Shown here: piece by piece, positions 1-7,398 of the stretch
How positions within the stretch are numbered: the first letter of the stretch is position 1
Layout of the letters: each line of letters starts with the position of its first letter
Source: Pseudonocardiales bacterium
GTDB taxonomy: Bacteria > Actinomycetota > Actinomycetes > Mycobacteriales > Pseudonocardiaceae
Direction of reading: 5' to 3'
NCBI GenBank assembly: GCA_025465385.1
Contig: JAODNG010000365.1
Coordinates: 1 to 16,168, forward strand
DNA: 16,168 nucleotides
The notes under the pieces: generated by a model
The model's input: the letters and a program-made list of their open reading frames with translations, nothing else
What the model was told of the DNA's origin: nothing
Databases searched by the model: none
Translations under genes and position numbers: made by a program

Positions 1-36
1 CAGTGACGCAGCTCGCGTGTGCCGGACTTGCCGGGG

Positions 37-74
37 TTACCGGCCAGTAATAAGCTGAGGTTACCGGTTAGTAG
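37..74 (+). promoter_or_regulatory. Tandem near-palindromic operator upstream of the fadE5-like gene
   Basis: Two related 14-bp sites lie upstream of the first gene: TTACCGGCCAGTAA at 37-50 and TTACCGGTTAGTAG at 61-74, in the same orientation and 24 bp apart. The first is an imperfect palindrome (TTAC and GTAA arms). The size and symmetry resemble TetR-type operators, which often control fatty-acid degradation genes in actinobacteria. The bound regulator is not identified and none is encoded nearby in the window. The second site ends 31 bp before the preferred ATG, so binding there would plausibly block initiation. Confidence 0.5.
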
Positions 75-105
75 AGCCGGTCCACGACTGCGTCGGAGCG
101 AAGAC

Positions 106-1941
106 ATGAGTCACTACAAGACCAACCTCCGCGACCTGGAGTTCACCCTGTTCGAGGTGCTCCGGGTGCAGGAACGGATGGGCGTCGGCCCGTACGCCGA
201 GATGGACCACGATACCGCGCACGACATTCTCGCTGAGCTCGACCGGCTGGCCCGAGGGCCGCTGGCAGAGTCGTTCGCCGAGTCCGATCGCCAGCCCCCG
301 ACTTTCGACCCCGAGACGCACACTGTCGAGCTCCCGGCCGCGTTTAAGAAGTCATACCAGGCGCTCTGGGACGGTGAGTGGTACCGGCTGGATCTGCCTA
401 CTGAGCTGGGCGGCTTCGGTGCGCCGCCCAGCCTGCGCTGGGCCGCGTCGGAGCTGATGCTGGGCGCCAACCCAGCGGTGTTCATCTACATGAGCGGTCC
501 AAGCATGGCTTATGTGATGCACCGTAACGGCACCGCAGAGCAGCAGCGCTGGGCCCAATTCATGATCGACAAAGGCTGGTGTTCGACCATGGTGCTCACC
601 GAGGCTGACGCCGGCTCGGACGTGGGCGCCGGGCGGACCAAAGCGATCCAGCAGCCCGACGGATCGTGGCATCTCGAGGGCGTCAAGCGCTTCATCACCT
701 CGGCCGAGCACGATCTCAGCGACAACATCATGCACATGGTGTTGGCGAGGCCGGAAGGGCCCGGCATCACCCCAGCGCCGGGGACCAAGGGCCTGTCGCT
801 GTTCCTGGTGCCGAAGTATCACTTCGACACCGACACCGGCGACCTCGGTGCCCGCAACGGCGTGTTCGTAACTGGCGTCGAGCACAAGATGGGCCTCAAA
901 GTCTCTACCACCTGTGAGCTCACCTTCGGCGCGCACGGGACTCCTGCGGTCGGCTGGCTGCTCGGCGACGTGCACAACGGCATCGCGCAGATGTTCCAGG
1001 TGATCGAGTACGCCCGGATGATGGTCGGCACCAAGGCGATCGCGACGCTGTCCAGCGGCTACCTCAACGCGCTGGATTACGCCAAGCAGCGGGTGCAAGG
1101 CGCCGACATCACGCAGATGCGCGACAAGACCGCCCCCCGAGTGACGATCACCCACCATCCCGATGTGCGCCGGATGCTGATGCTGCAGAAGGCTTACACC
1201 GAGGGCCTGCGCGCGCTGTACCTCTACACGGCTAGCTATCAGGACACCGTGGAGATTGGTGGCGCGGATGCCGAGAGGGCCGCGCGGATCAACGATCTGC
1301 TGCTGCCCATCGTCAAAGGTGTCGGTTCCGAGCGGGCTTATGAGATGCTCACCCTGTCACTGCAGACCCTGGGCGGATCGGGCTTCCTGCAGGACTATCC
1401 CATTGAGCAGTACATTCGGGATGCCAAGATCGACAGTCTGTACGAGGGCACGACAGCCATCCAGTCCCAGGACTTCTTCTTCCGCAAGATTGTCCGTGAC
1501 GGCGGTCAGGCGATCGGGCACTTGAACACAGAAATTCAAGAGTTCCTGGACTCCGGCAGCGGCAACGGCCGGATCAAGGAGGAACGGGCATTGCTGGCGA
1601 CAGCGCTGGCTGACCTGCAGGCGATGCTCGGGGCAATGATCGGCTTCGTGGTGTCGGCGCAGCACGATCCGCGCAACACCTACAAGGTCGCCCAACAGAC
1701 CGTGCGTCTGCTGATGAGCACTGGCGACGTGCTGATCGGCTGGTTGCTGCTGCGCCAGGCCGAGGTGGCGTTGACCGCGTTGGCCGGCGAGGTGACCGGT
1801 CGAGATGAGGCGTTTTACCAGGGCAAGGTCGCCGCGGCCAGCTTCTTCGCCCGCAACATCCTGCCCGAACTGACGTCCCGCCGCGCCATCGTCGAGTCCA
1901 CCGACAACGCCCTCATGGACGTCCCCGAAGAAGCCTTCTAG
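106..1941 (+). CDS. Acyl-CoA dehydrogenase, FadE5-like
   Basis: Predicted FAD-dependent acyl-CoA dehydrogenase catalysing the first, alpha-beta desaturation step of fatty acid beta-oxidation in the cytoplasm. The 611-residue product closely resembles mycobacterial FadE5 from the MSHYK N-terminus to the EEAF C-terminus; FadE5 has broad chain-length use. Visible motifs are TMVLTEADAGSD near residues 160-170 (FAD/substrate region), GGSGFLQDYPIEQYIRDAKI, and YEGTTAIQ, whose glutamate (residue 447) is the expected catalytic base. The reading frame extends upstream to a GTG at 19, but those 29 residues are low-complexity and cover the operator repeats. The ATG at 106 matches the family start. No fabG4/fadA2-type partners are visible in the window, so this may be a paralogue rather than the core fadE5. 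Confidence 0.93.
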   Translation: MSHYKTNLRDLEFTLFEVLRVQERMGVGPYAEMDHDTAHDILAELDRLARGPLAESFAESDRQPPTFDPETHTVELPAAFKKSYQALWDGEWYRLDLPTELGGFGAPPSLRWAASELMLGANPAVFIYMSGPSMAYVMHRNGTAEQQRWAQFMIDKGWCSTMVLTEADAGSDVGAGRTKAIQQPDGSWHLEGVKRFITSAEHDLSDNIMHMVLARPEGPGITPAPGTKGLSLFLVPKYHFDTDTGDLGARNGVFVTGVEHKMGLKVSTTCELTFGAHGTPAVGWLLGDVHNGIAQMFQVIEYARMMVGTKAIATLSSGYLNALDYAKQRVQGADITQMRDKTAPRVTITHHPDVRRMLMLQKAYTEGLRALYLYTASYQDTVEIGGADAERAARINDLLLPIVKGVGSERAYEMLTLSLQTLGGSGFLQDYPIEQYIRDAKIDSLYEGTTAIQSQDFFFRKIVRDGGQAIGHLNTEIQEFLDSGSGNGRIKEERALLATALADLQAMLGAMIGFVVSAQHDPRNTYKVAQQTVRLLMSTGDVLIGWLLLRQAEVALTALAGEVTGRDEAFYQGKVAAASFFARNILPELTSRRAIVESTDNALMDVPEEAF

Positions 1942-2040
1942 CCCGGAGTGCTCTGCGCCCCCCGCACTCGCTGCAGGCTGTTCGGCCCAGTTTTGACAGC
2001 GCTGCTGTGGAGTTCGGGCGCAGGAGGGCTCGTGGCTGAA

Positions 2041-3840
2041 TTAGGCAGCGCAGATCACTTGGGGTTCTGGGTCGTAGGTGACTTTGCGGGTGTGGCGGCT
2101 GATTTCGGCGTGGGTTTTGGCATCGCGGATTACCCGCGTGTCGGTGATAGAGAAGCCGCGCTCGCCTTGGGTGGCGGTGCACGGTTGGCCGGTGACGGTC
2201 TCGGATTTCTGGTCGATGAAGTCGGTGCGTGGCCCGGTGATCGACTCGACGACGACGTGTTTGGTGCCCCAGAGCGTCACCGTGATCGAGGTCGGTGTCC
2301 AGATGGTCTGGATGAGGATGCCGGTGGATGAGTCGTCGCGGAACTTGACGTCGATGGCTCCCTCGAACACGGTCGCCTCCCGGGCCGCGGGGTAGCGGCT
2401 GATGTAGTAGCTGTGCTCCTTGTGTTCGACGTCGGTCAGGCCCGCGAAGTACGTGGCGTTGTAGAGCGTGGTGGCGAACTGGGAGATGCCCCCGCCGATG
2501 CCCCGGCTGGGCCGGCCGTGGTCGATGATGCCGGCGTCGACGTATCCGGTGGCGGCGTTACGCGGGCCGGTGTACCCGTTGAGGCTAAAGGTCTCTCCCG
2601 GCCGCAGGATCGCGCCGTTGACCTGCTCTGCCACGCGGCGGATGTTCTGTCCGGAATCGGCGGCGAACCCGCCGGTGGTGAACGTGGCGATCTGGGTGGT
2701 GATCCCGAGCGCAGTGGCCTGCGCGGTACTCAGCGTTGGTGGCAGCGTGACGTAGCTGGCCGCCAGGGAGCGTTGCGATCCGGAGTTGTGCAGCACGTCG
2801 AGCAGCGGGAGCAGGCTGGCGGCCCAGTCGATGCCGCGACCGTCGACCGAGGGCAGTACCACCGGCGCGACGCCCTGGATCATGATCTCGGCGTTCTTGC
2901 CTGGTCGCTGAGTGGAGTCGAGTTGCGGGTTCAGCGCGGCGATCACCGTGGGATTGTCAATGGTGGTGGTCAAGCCACCACGGCTGTCCGGCGCGAACCT
3001 CAGCGCCGCCGCGATGACGTCCGGCATCAGCATGGCATCATGGCCGTCGCCGGTGACCTTGACCGGAGCTGACACGGCGGGTTCGACGATGTCGTGCAGG
3101 GCCGCTCGGATCCCGTCGGCAGTAGTGCGGACCGGTTGCGTCGTCACTGGTACGCGTAGGGTGCCACCGCGGATCCCGCGCGCGAGTATGAGGTCGGTGC
3201 TGGCGGCGACGTCGAGGTGCTGACCGGACCGTGGTTCGACCGCGACCGGCCGGGTGCCGACGAAGTGGATGGTGCCCTCGATCGGTTCCCGGTCGGTTTT
3301 GCTCAGCAGCCCTTGCAAGGCCCCGATGAGAGCGGCCCGGTCGGTCGCGGTGACCACGATCATCTCCCGGGTTCGCCACAGAGAGGTCAGCCGGGTCCAT
3401 GTGTTCAAAGGCTGCTTACCCGCCAGGTTTACTGTGGCGGTCCAGTCCAGGCTGAGACCGGCCCGCGCAGGGTCGAGGGTGGCATTGACGTCGCCGGCCT
3501 CCAGCGTGATCGGATGGCTCAGCCGTGGCTCGAGCTGCTCACGCAGCCGCTGCTCGGCCGCCACCCGGCTGATCCCGCCGACGGGTACGCCCGCGACGGT
3601 GACGCCGCGAGGGACGTCGCCGGCGGACATCGCGAGGTCGATGAAGTAGGCCAGCGCCAGCAGCCCGAGCACGCTGGCTGCGAAGATTCCGGTGCGGCGC
3701 AGTGCCCGGTTCTGGTCGGACTGGTGCAGCGGTGTTGCCAGGATTCTCGGGACCTCGGTCGTGCTGCCGGGAGCGGTTCGGGCCGGGTTGTCGAACAACG
3801 GCCATGGCTCGGGCTGCGCTGGCTTCTCGGGTGACCTCAC
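2041..3840 (-). CDS. VanW-domain, membrane-anchored cell-envelope protein
   Basis: A 599-residue protein with a proline-rich cytoplasmic N-terminus, one transmembrane helix at about residues 51-71 and a long extracytoplasmic part. The middle resembles repeated peptidoglycan-binding-like (PG_binding_4) modules. The VanW domain spans about 395-520, with recognisable stretches such as RPGETFSLNGYTG and GGGISQFATTLYNA. VanW proteins are named after a vancomycin-resistance cluster, but their biochemical role is unknown; a cell-wall role is inferred. The GTG at 3840 is chosen because it overlaps the TGA of the upstream GroES-like gene (GTGA), which implies translational coupling. The same frame stays open further upstream, but that extension lies inside the GroES-like gene. 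The gene converges with the fadE5-like gene across a 99-bp gap. Confidence 0.85.
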   Translation of the reverse strand: MRSPEKPAQPEPWPLFDNPARTAPGSTTEVPRILATPLHQSDQNRALRRTGIFAASVLGLLALAYFIDLAMSAGDVPRGVTVAGVPVGGISRVAAEQRLREQLEPRLSHPITLEAGDVNATLDPARAGLSLDWTATVNLAGKQPLNTWTRLTSLWRTREMIVVTATDRAALIGALQGLLSKTDREPIEGTIHFVGTRPVAVEPRSGQHLDVAASTDLILARGIRGGTLRVPVTTQPVRTTADGIRAALHDIVEPAVSAPVKVTGDGHDAMLMPDVIAAALRFAPDSRGGLTTTIDNPTVIAALNPQLDSTQRPGKNAEIMIQGVAPVVLPSVDGRGIDWAASLLPLLDVLHNSGSQRSLAASYVTLPPTLSTAQATALGITTQIATFTTGGFAADSGQNIRRVAEQVNGAILRPGETFSLNGYTGPRNAATGYVDAGIIDHGRPSRGIGGGISQFATTLYNATYFAGLTDVEHKEHSYYISRYPAAREATVFEGAIDVKFRDDSSTGILIQTIWTPTSITVTLWGTKHVVVESITGPRTDFIDQKSETVTGQPCTATQGERGFSITDTRVIRDAKTHAEISRHTRKVTYDPEPQVICAA

Positions 3841-4163
3841 AAATACAGGCCTGTTCCGTGCTCGGCGCGCTCGCTGGCTACCGCCTGCAGGTCGCGCTCC
3901 CGCATGACCAGGTATGCGCACCCCTGCACTTCGACCTCGTACTGGTCTTCCGGATTGAACAGCACCCGGTCGCCGACCTGCACGGTGCGGACGTGGTTGC
4001 CGACCCCGTACACCTCACCCCAAGCCAACCGCTTGGCTACCTGGGCCGTTGCCGGGATGAGAATTCCGCCACTGCTGCGACGCTCGCCTTCGTCACCGAC
4101 TAGGCGCACCATCACGCGGTCGTGCAGCATCTGGATCTCGAGCTTGCTCTCGGGCACGGGCAC
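3837..4163 (-). CDS. GroES-like (Cpn10-fold) protein
   Basis: A 108-residue protein of the Cpn10 fold. It has an HDRVMVRL first strand, a mobile-loop-like segment ending SSGGILIP, then VGDRVLFNPEDQ and a YLVMRERDLQAV C-terminal part. Canonical GroES caps GroEL using the hydrophobic tripeptide of its mobile loop, and GGILIP resembles that motif. The sequence is nevertheless clearly divergent from the mycobacterial GroES I remember and no groEL is adjacent, so a specialised role is possible. The GTG at 4163 is preferred because a TACCCT -10 box ends 7 nt before it, consistent with a leaderless transcript, and gives a normal length. A GTG two codons later and an ATG at residue 12 are alternatives, as is a longer ATG start at 4229. 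It overlaps the VanW gene by 4 bp. Confidence 0.78.
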   Translation of the reverse strand: MPVPESKLEIQMLHDRVMVRLVGDEGERRSSGGILIPATAQVAKRLAWGEVYGVGNHVRTVQVGDRVLFNPEDQYEVEVQGCAYLVMRERDLQAVASERAEHGTGLYL

Positions 4164-4235
4164 GGCGAAGAGGGTACGTGCTGCGGTCGGCGCCGCTCGC
4201 GGGGCACCAGCGGTACGGCACGGGGGCAAGAGAAG

Positions 4236-4280
4236 GCCCCGTGAGGCTGCCGGGTCGGGGGTCCAACAGCATCACGGGGC
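4236..4280 (-). terminator. Candidate terminator hairpin after the ATPase gene
   Basis: A perfect 9-bp inverted repeat, GCCCCGTGA at 4236-4244 and TCACGGGGC at 4272-4280, encloses a 27-nt loop. Read on the minus strand it lies about 90 bp downstream of the ATPase stop and is followed by a pyrimidine-rich stretch (CTTCTCTTG). It would separate the ATPase transcript from the GroES-like/VanW operon. The 204-bp gap holds no other feature I can support. The loop is long for a classical terminator, so confidence is moderate. Confidence 0.45.
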
Positions 4281-4367
4281 TACCAGTGTCATCGAAACAC
4301 GCCCGGGCACTGTTACAACCCTCCGCTGACTCACTGTCCGTTCACTCGTTCGGGGTACCCGGATGCA

Positions 4368-5567
4368 TCAACCGACCAGTCTGCCGAGCAGGAAACGGCC
4401 GAAGTGTGGGACGGTGAATGCGATCTGTCCGCGCTCGGCGGAGTACACGAGGCCCTTCTTGAGCAGGCTGTCTCGGGCTGGGGACAGCGATGAAGCCCGT
4501 CGCCCGAGCACTTCGGCCACCTGCGTGGTGCCGACCGGCTCGTCCCGGCCGCCGGTGAGTTCGGCCATCGACTGCAAGTACTCCCGCTCGGCTGGAGTGG
4601 CCCGCTCGAACCGGGAGCCGAAGAACCCCACAGCGAGTTCGGTCTCGGCCTCGGGGGCGGCCACCTGGACGTCGATGATCCCGATCGGTGACCTCGGGGC
4701 AGCGTCCCATGCGGCCTTGCCGTAGGCCTGCACGAAATACGGGTAACCGCCGGAGGTCTCGAACAGCGTGTCCAGCGCGTCGGGGGTGATTGCGGCGTTC
4801 TCCCGCTCGATCGGCGCCACCACGGCGCGGTCGGCGTCGGCGCGGTCCAGCCGGTCGATCCGTAGGTAGCGGAACAGCCGTTCGGAGTAGGACTTCGACG
4901 CGCTGAGCACCGCGGGCAGGTGCGGCAAACCAGCGCCGACCACCACCAGCGGCGCCCCGGACTGGGACAGCTCATGGCACGCGGCGCACAACGCGGAGAC
5001 GTCATCGGGTGCGACGTCCTGCATCTCGTCGATCAGCAGCGCCACCCCGGTGCCGACGTCGGCGGCCAACTCCGCGACCGCGGTGAACAGTTCCAATAGG
5101 TCGATCTCGATGTCCCCGGAATCGGCCCGGCCGGTGACGGTTGGCGCGTCGATGCCCGGCTGCCAGCGATCCCGCAGTTTGGCGTCCCGCGGAGTGGCGC
5201 GTAGCGCGAAGGCCTTCAATATCCCGAGTACCTCGTCAACCCGGTCCGGGGCGCGGTGGCGCAGAGCCAGATCACGCACCGCCCGGTGCAGCGCGGCCGA
5301 CAGCGGGCGGCGCAACCCGCCATCCGGTCGGGCTTCGACTTTGCCGGCGCCCCATCCGCGGTGCATCGCCATCGACCGGAGCTCCCCGAGTAGCACTGTT
5401 TTGCCCACCCCGCGCAATCCAGTCAGCACCAGGGAGCGTTCCGGGCGCCCCCGCGCCACCCGCTCCAGCACCACGTCGAAGGCGGCCAGCTCACGGTCTC
5501 GGCCGGCCAGCTCAGGTGGCCGCTGGCCTGCGCCAGGGGCGAACGGATTGCGGACCGGATCCATCAT
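4368..5567 (-). CDS. AAA-type ATP-binding protein with C-terminal winged-helix-like region
   Basis: A 399-residue P-loop ATPase with Walker A GLRGVGKT at residues 50-57 and Walker B VALLIDE ending at D180/E181, followed by QD as in Orc1/Cdc6-like and STAND-related archaeal-type ATPases (Pfam ATPase_2/AAA_16 class). The last 70 or so residues, with SPARDSLLKKGLVYSAERGQIAFTVPHFGRFL, look like a winged helix. The substrate is unknown; relatives act as regulatory or nucleic-acid-linked switches. Two ATGs are adjacent. A TATTGT -10 box ends 6 nt before the second ATG (5564), which would fit a leaderless start there. No nuclease, transposase or effector is adjacent, so it appears to be a stand-alone gene. 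Confidence 0.8.
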   Translation of the reverse strand: MMDPVRNPFAPGAGQRPPELAGRDRELAAFDVVLERVARGRPERSLVLTGLRGVGKTVLLGELRSMAMHRGWGAGKVEARPDGGLRRPLSAALHRAVRDLALRHRAPDRVDEVLGILKAFALRATPRDAKLRDRWQPGIDAPTVTGRADSGDIEIDLLELFTAVAELAADVGTGVALLIDEMQDVAPDDVSALCAACHELSQSGAPLVVVGAGLPHLPAVLSASKSYSERLFRYLRIDRLDRADADRAVVAPIERENAAITPDALDTLFETSGGYPYFVQAYGKAAWDAAPRSPIGIIDVQVAAPEAETELAVGFFGSRFERATPAEREYLQSMAELTGGRDEPVGTTQVAEVLGRRASSLSPARDSLLKKGLVYSAERGQIAFTVPHFGRFLLGRLVG

Positions 5568-5585
5568 CGGACAATATCCGGCTAT

Positions 5586-6179
5586 CTAGCGTTCACCGCA
5601 GATTCCGCAATAAAGCCCAATCGGCGTGTCACCGGCAGGCCTGCTGGATGACGCGCGACGTCGGAGCCGGCGGTACATGATGTGCAAGCCGACGTAGCCG
5701 TCGACTGGATGGTGGAAGGCTTCGGGAATGGTGGTCAGGACCTCAAAGCCGAGCGAGCGCCACAGGGCCACTGCACGGATGTTGGTTTCCACCACCGCGT
5801 TGAACTGCATGGCACGGTAGCCGTCGGCGCGTGCCTGGTCGAGGATGTGCGCGCCGAGGGCTCGCCCGATACCGCGACCGGCGTATTCGGGATCGACGAG
5901 GAAGCTGGCGTTGGCAACGTGTGCGGCCGGGCCACCGTGGTTGGGCCGAATCGTGGCGATCCCTACCACGGCGCCCTGGTTCTCGACGGCCACGACCGTG
6001 CACCCCGGAGGTTGGGGAAACCATGCCTGGCGAGCCTGATCTTCGGTCATGTCACGGTCGAAGCAGAAGGTCTCGCCCCCGGCGATGTCGCGCTGCAGGA
6101 ACGGCCAGATCGCCGACCAGTCGTCTCCGGTCGCCTCTCTGATCAGCATGTTGCCCAGCATGCCCGTCCGGCTATCCAT
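5586..6179 (-). CDS. GNAT-family N-acetyltransferase
   Basis: A 197-residue GCN5-related acetyltransferase that should transfer an acetyl group from acetyl-CoA to an unknown amine. The core begins at MLIREATGDDW (residue 11). Motif A for acetyl-CoA pyrophosphate binding is FLVDPEYAGRGIGRALG at about residues 93-109, and NIRAVALWRSLGF at 133-145 is the usual C-terminal helix/strand. The ATG at 6179 is chosen because a GGAGGG ribosome-binding site lies 10 nt upstream; the ATG at 6149 gives the more typical family start and remains possible. The tail after residue 170 is basic and ends in CGICGER, a CxxC pair beyond the domain. Its stop is 18 bp from the divergently read ATPase start region, on the same strand. 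Confidence 0.88.
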   Translation of the reverse strand: MDSRTGMLGNMLIREATGDDWSAIWPFLQRDIAGGETFCFDRDMTEDQARQAWFPQPPGCTVVAVENQGAVVGIATIRPNHGGPAAHVANASFLVDPEYAGRGIGRALGAHILDQARADGYRAMQFNAVVETNIRAVALWRSLGFEVLTTIPEAFHHPVDGYVGLHIMYRRLRRRASSSRPAGDTPIGLYCGICGER

Positions 6180-6218
6180 CAGCGGGATGCCCTCCAGACC
6201 AGATGGCTCGCTACGCGG

Positions 6219-6545
6219 TTATGCGTGATGGACCGAGGTCACCTCGTACAGGCGGGGTTCGGCGGTGGCGAGGGATCCAGCAGCGTTCATATGTTCGCGC
6301 GCCGTGGGATCATCGAGCATTGCCAGGAAGTCGTCCCGGCTGCGCCACTGGGCGTAGTTGACGACCCGGGTTCCATCAAGGCTGGCGTGGATGTTGGCCG
6401 AGATGAAGCCCGGGCGGTGGCGCATCACCTGCTCGGTGGCCTCGGTGAGCAGATCGACGAGCGGTTGTTGGGTCATGCGAGTCACGGTGAATACGTTGAT
6501 CAGGGTTGCGACGTCCTGATCGATGGCGATCGTGGTCGTGGTCAT
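6219..6545 (-). CDS. Antibiotic biosynthesis monooxygenase (ABM)-fold protein
   Basis: A 108-residue protein with the dimeric alpha-beta barrel pattern of ABM-domain proteins: an N-terminal strand (VATLINVFTVT), a helix, then RPGFISANIHASLDGTRVVNYAQWRSRDDFLAML. Family members include cofactor-independent quinone-forming monooxygenases and haem-degrading enzymes; the substrate here cannot be told from sequence. Its ATG overlaps the stop of the upstream MarR gene (ATGA, 4 bp). The two are therefore almost certainly one transcript, and the protein is a likely target of MarR control, perhaps in response to an aromatic or quinone compound (inference). Confidence 0.85.
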   Translation of the reverse strand: MTTTTIAIDQDVATLINVFTVTRMTQQPLVDLLTEATEQVMRHRPGFISANIHASLDGTRVVNYAQWRSRDDFLAMLDDPTAREHMNAAGSLATAEPRLYEVTSVHHA

Positions 6546-7024
6546 GGCTGCTCCGTGTTGTCAGGTCCGGGTCGGTCGGCGGCTTCGAGGTTGGTGATGA
6601 TCTGGCTCAGCGTGGACATGAAGGCGGAGACTTCTTGATCGCGGAGTCCACCGGTCGCGACGGCGTTCACGTCGCGAGCGGCCGTTAACAGGTGATCTTC
6701 CAGGTCGCGCGCGCGGGCGGTGAGTACCACGCGGGTTCTGCGGCCATCTGTGGGATCGGGTTCGCGGCGGATCAGGTTGTCGCGCTCCATTCGCTGCAGG
6801 GTGTTGGCCATGGTCGGCTGTTCGATCCTGACCAGCTCGCACAATTCGCGTTGGCTCAGGCCGTCCTGCTCGAACAAGGCCAACATCTGGGCGAACTGAC
6901 CGGGCACGACCCCCATGGGCGCAATCCGTCGATGCAGGGCTTGGGCGAGCAGCCGACCGAGATGATTGATCTGGTAGCCCAGCGAGCCATCTCGAGCTCG
7001 CGACTGCGACCGCGGGCTGCTCAC
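6542..7024 (-). CDS. MarR-family transcriptional regulator
   Basis: A 160-residue MarR-type regulator. The winged helix-turn-helix covers about residues 45-115, with GLSQRELCELVRIEQPTMANTLQRMERDNLIRREPDPTDGRRTRVVLT showing the recognition helix followed by the D-x-R-x wing. MarR proteins usually repress their own operon and are released by small aromatic ligands. The GTG at 7024 is preceded by GGGGA at a 6-nt spacing. It is the first gene of a two-gene operon with the ABM-fold protein. A strong inverted repeat 25-53 bp upstream is the probable autoregulatory site. Confidence 0.92.
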   Translation of the reverse strand: MSSPRSQSRARDGSLGYQINHLGRLLAQALHRRIAPMGVVPGQFAQMLALFEQDGLSQRELCELVRIEQPTMANTLQRMERDNLIRREPDPTDGRRTRVVLTARARDLEDHLLTAARDVNAVATGGLRDQEVSAFMSTLSQIITNLEAADRPGPDNTEQP

Positions 7025-7048
7025 ACCATTCCCCGCTCAGGAGTAGAT

Positions 7049-7077
7049 AGCATGCTATGACGATTGCATAGCATGCT
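7049..7077. promoter_or_regulatory. Inverted repeat, probable MarR operator
   Basis: Perfect 11-bp arms, AGCATGCTATG at 7049-7059 and CATAGCATGCT at 7067-7077, separated by 7 bp. The left arm also sits within the 12-bp perfect palindrome ATAGCATGCTAT, so the element offers two overlapping symmetric half-sites. It lies immediately upstream of the MarR gene read on the minus strand, the usual place for an autoregulatory MarR operator. Confidence 0.7.
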
Positions 7078-7197
7078 CCGCAACGTCAAGGAGATTGGTG
7101 AGCGCCTGCTGCAGGCCGAGCTGCTCACGACCGGGCATCGGCGTCGCGAGGTCAGTGACGGCAGTCGACAGCCTCGACGAGCTGGCACACTCGGGAC

Positions 7198-7398
7198 GTG
7201 CGCGGTCGCGTGGCCGTCGTTGCGGGGGCGACCCGAGGTGCGGGGCGTGGAATCGCTGGTGCCTTGGGCGAAGCTGCTGCAACGGTCGTGTGCACAGGTC
7301 GCAGTAGCAGTACACGAGCAATCCGGTCCGACTACGACCGTGCCGAGACCATCGAAGAAACTGCCGACCTCGTCACGGGACTCGGCGGCGGCTGCGCG
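7198..7398 (+). pseudogene. Truncated short-chain dehydrogenase (N-terminal remnant)
   Basis: The first ~66 codons encode a typical SDR start: VAVVAGATRGAGRGIAGALG, the TGxxxGxG-type NAD(P)-binding loop (here AGATRGAG), then CTGRSS and RAETIEETADLVTGLGG. Homology stops near 7398 and the frame closes at 7431, so the rest of the Rossmann fold and the catalytic YxxxK are missing. A CACACT -10-like box at 7186-7191 ends 6 nt before the GTG, so the original leaderless promoter seems retained. The truncated end runs into the 3' end of the thioredoxin gene on the other strand. Nothing convincing was seen in 7078-7197 apart from this promoter; short open frames exist there on both strands. Confidence 0.65.

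Noticed and set aside
19..105. Upstream extension of the acyl-CoA dehydrogenase from a GTG at 19
   Set aside because: The 29 extra residues are not family-like and the bases contain the tandem operator repeats; the ATG at 106 matches the FadE5 N-terminus.
352..1158. 268-codon open frame on the minus strand inside the acyl-CoA dehydrogenase gene
   Set aside because: Antisense shadow of a strongly supported gene in high-GC DNA; its translation shows no recognisable domain.
1946..1969. Short hairpin (GAGTGC/GCACTC) after the fadE5-like gene
   Set aside because: Only a 6-bp stem with a 12-nt loop and no T-rich tail; too weak to call a terminator.
5682..6638. 318-codon plus-strand frame across the GNAT and ABM genes
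   Set aside because: Covers two well-supported minus-strand genes and an intergenic gap, with no domain-like sequence.
7055..7197. Minus-strand frame ending TNLLDVAEHAMQSS between the SDR remnant and the MarR gene
   Set aside because: Its end lies inside the MarR operator palindrome and it has no clear start or recognisable family; it could be a remnant, but I cannot support it.
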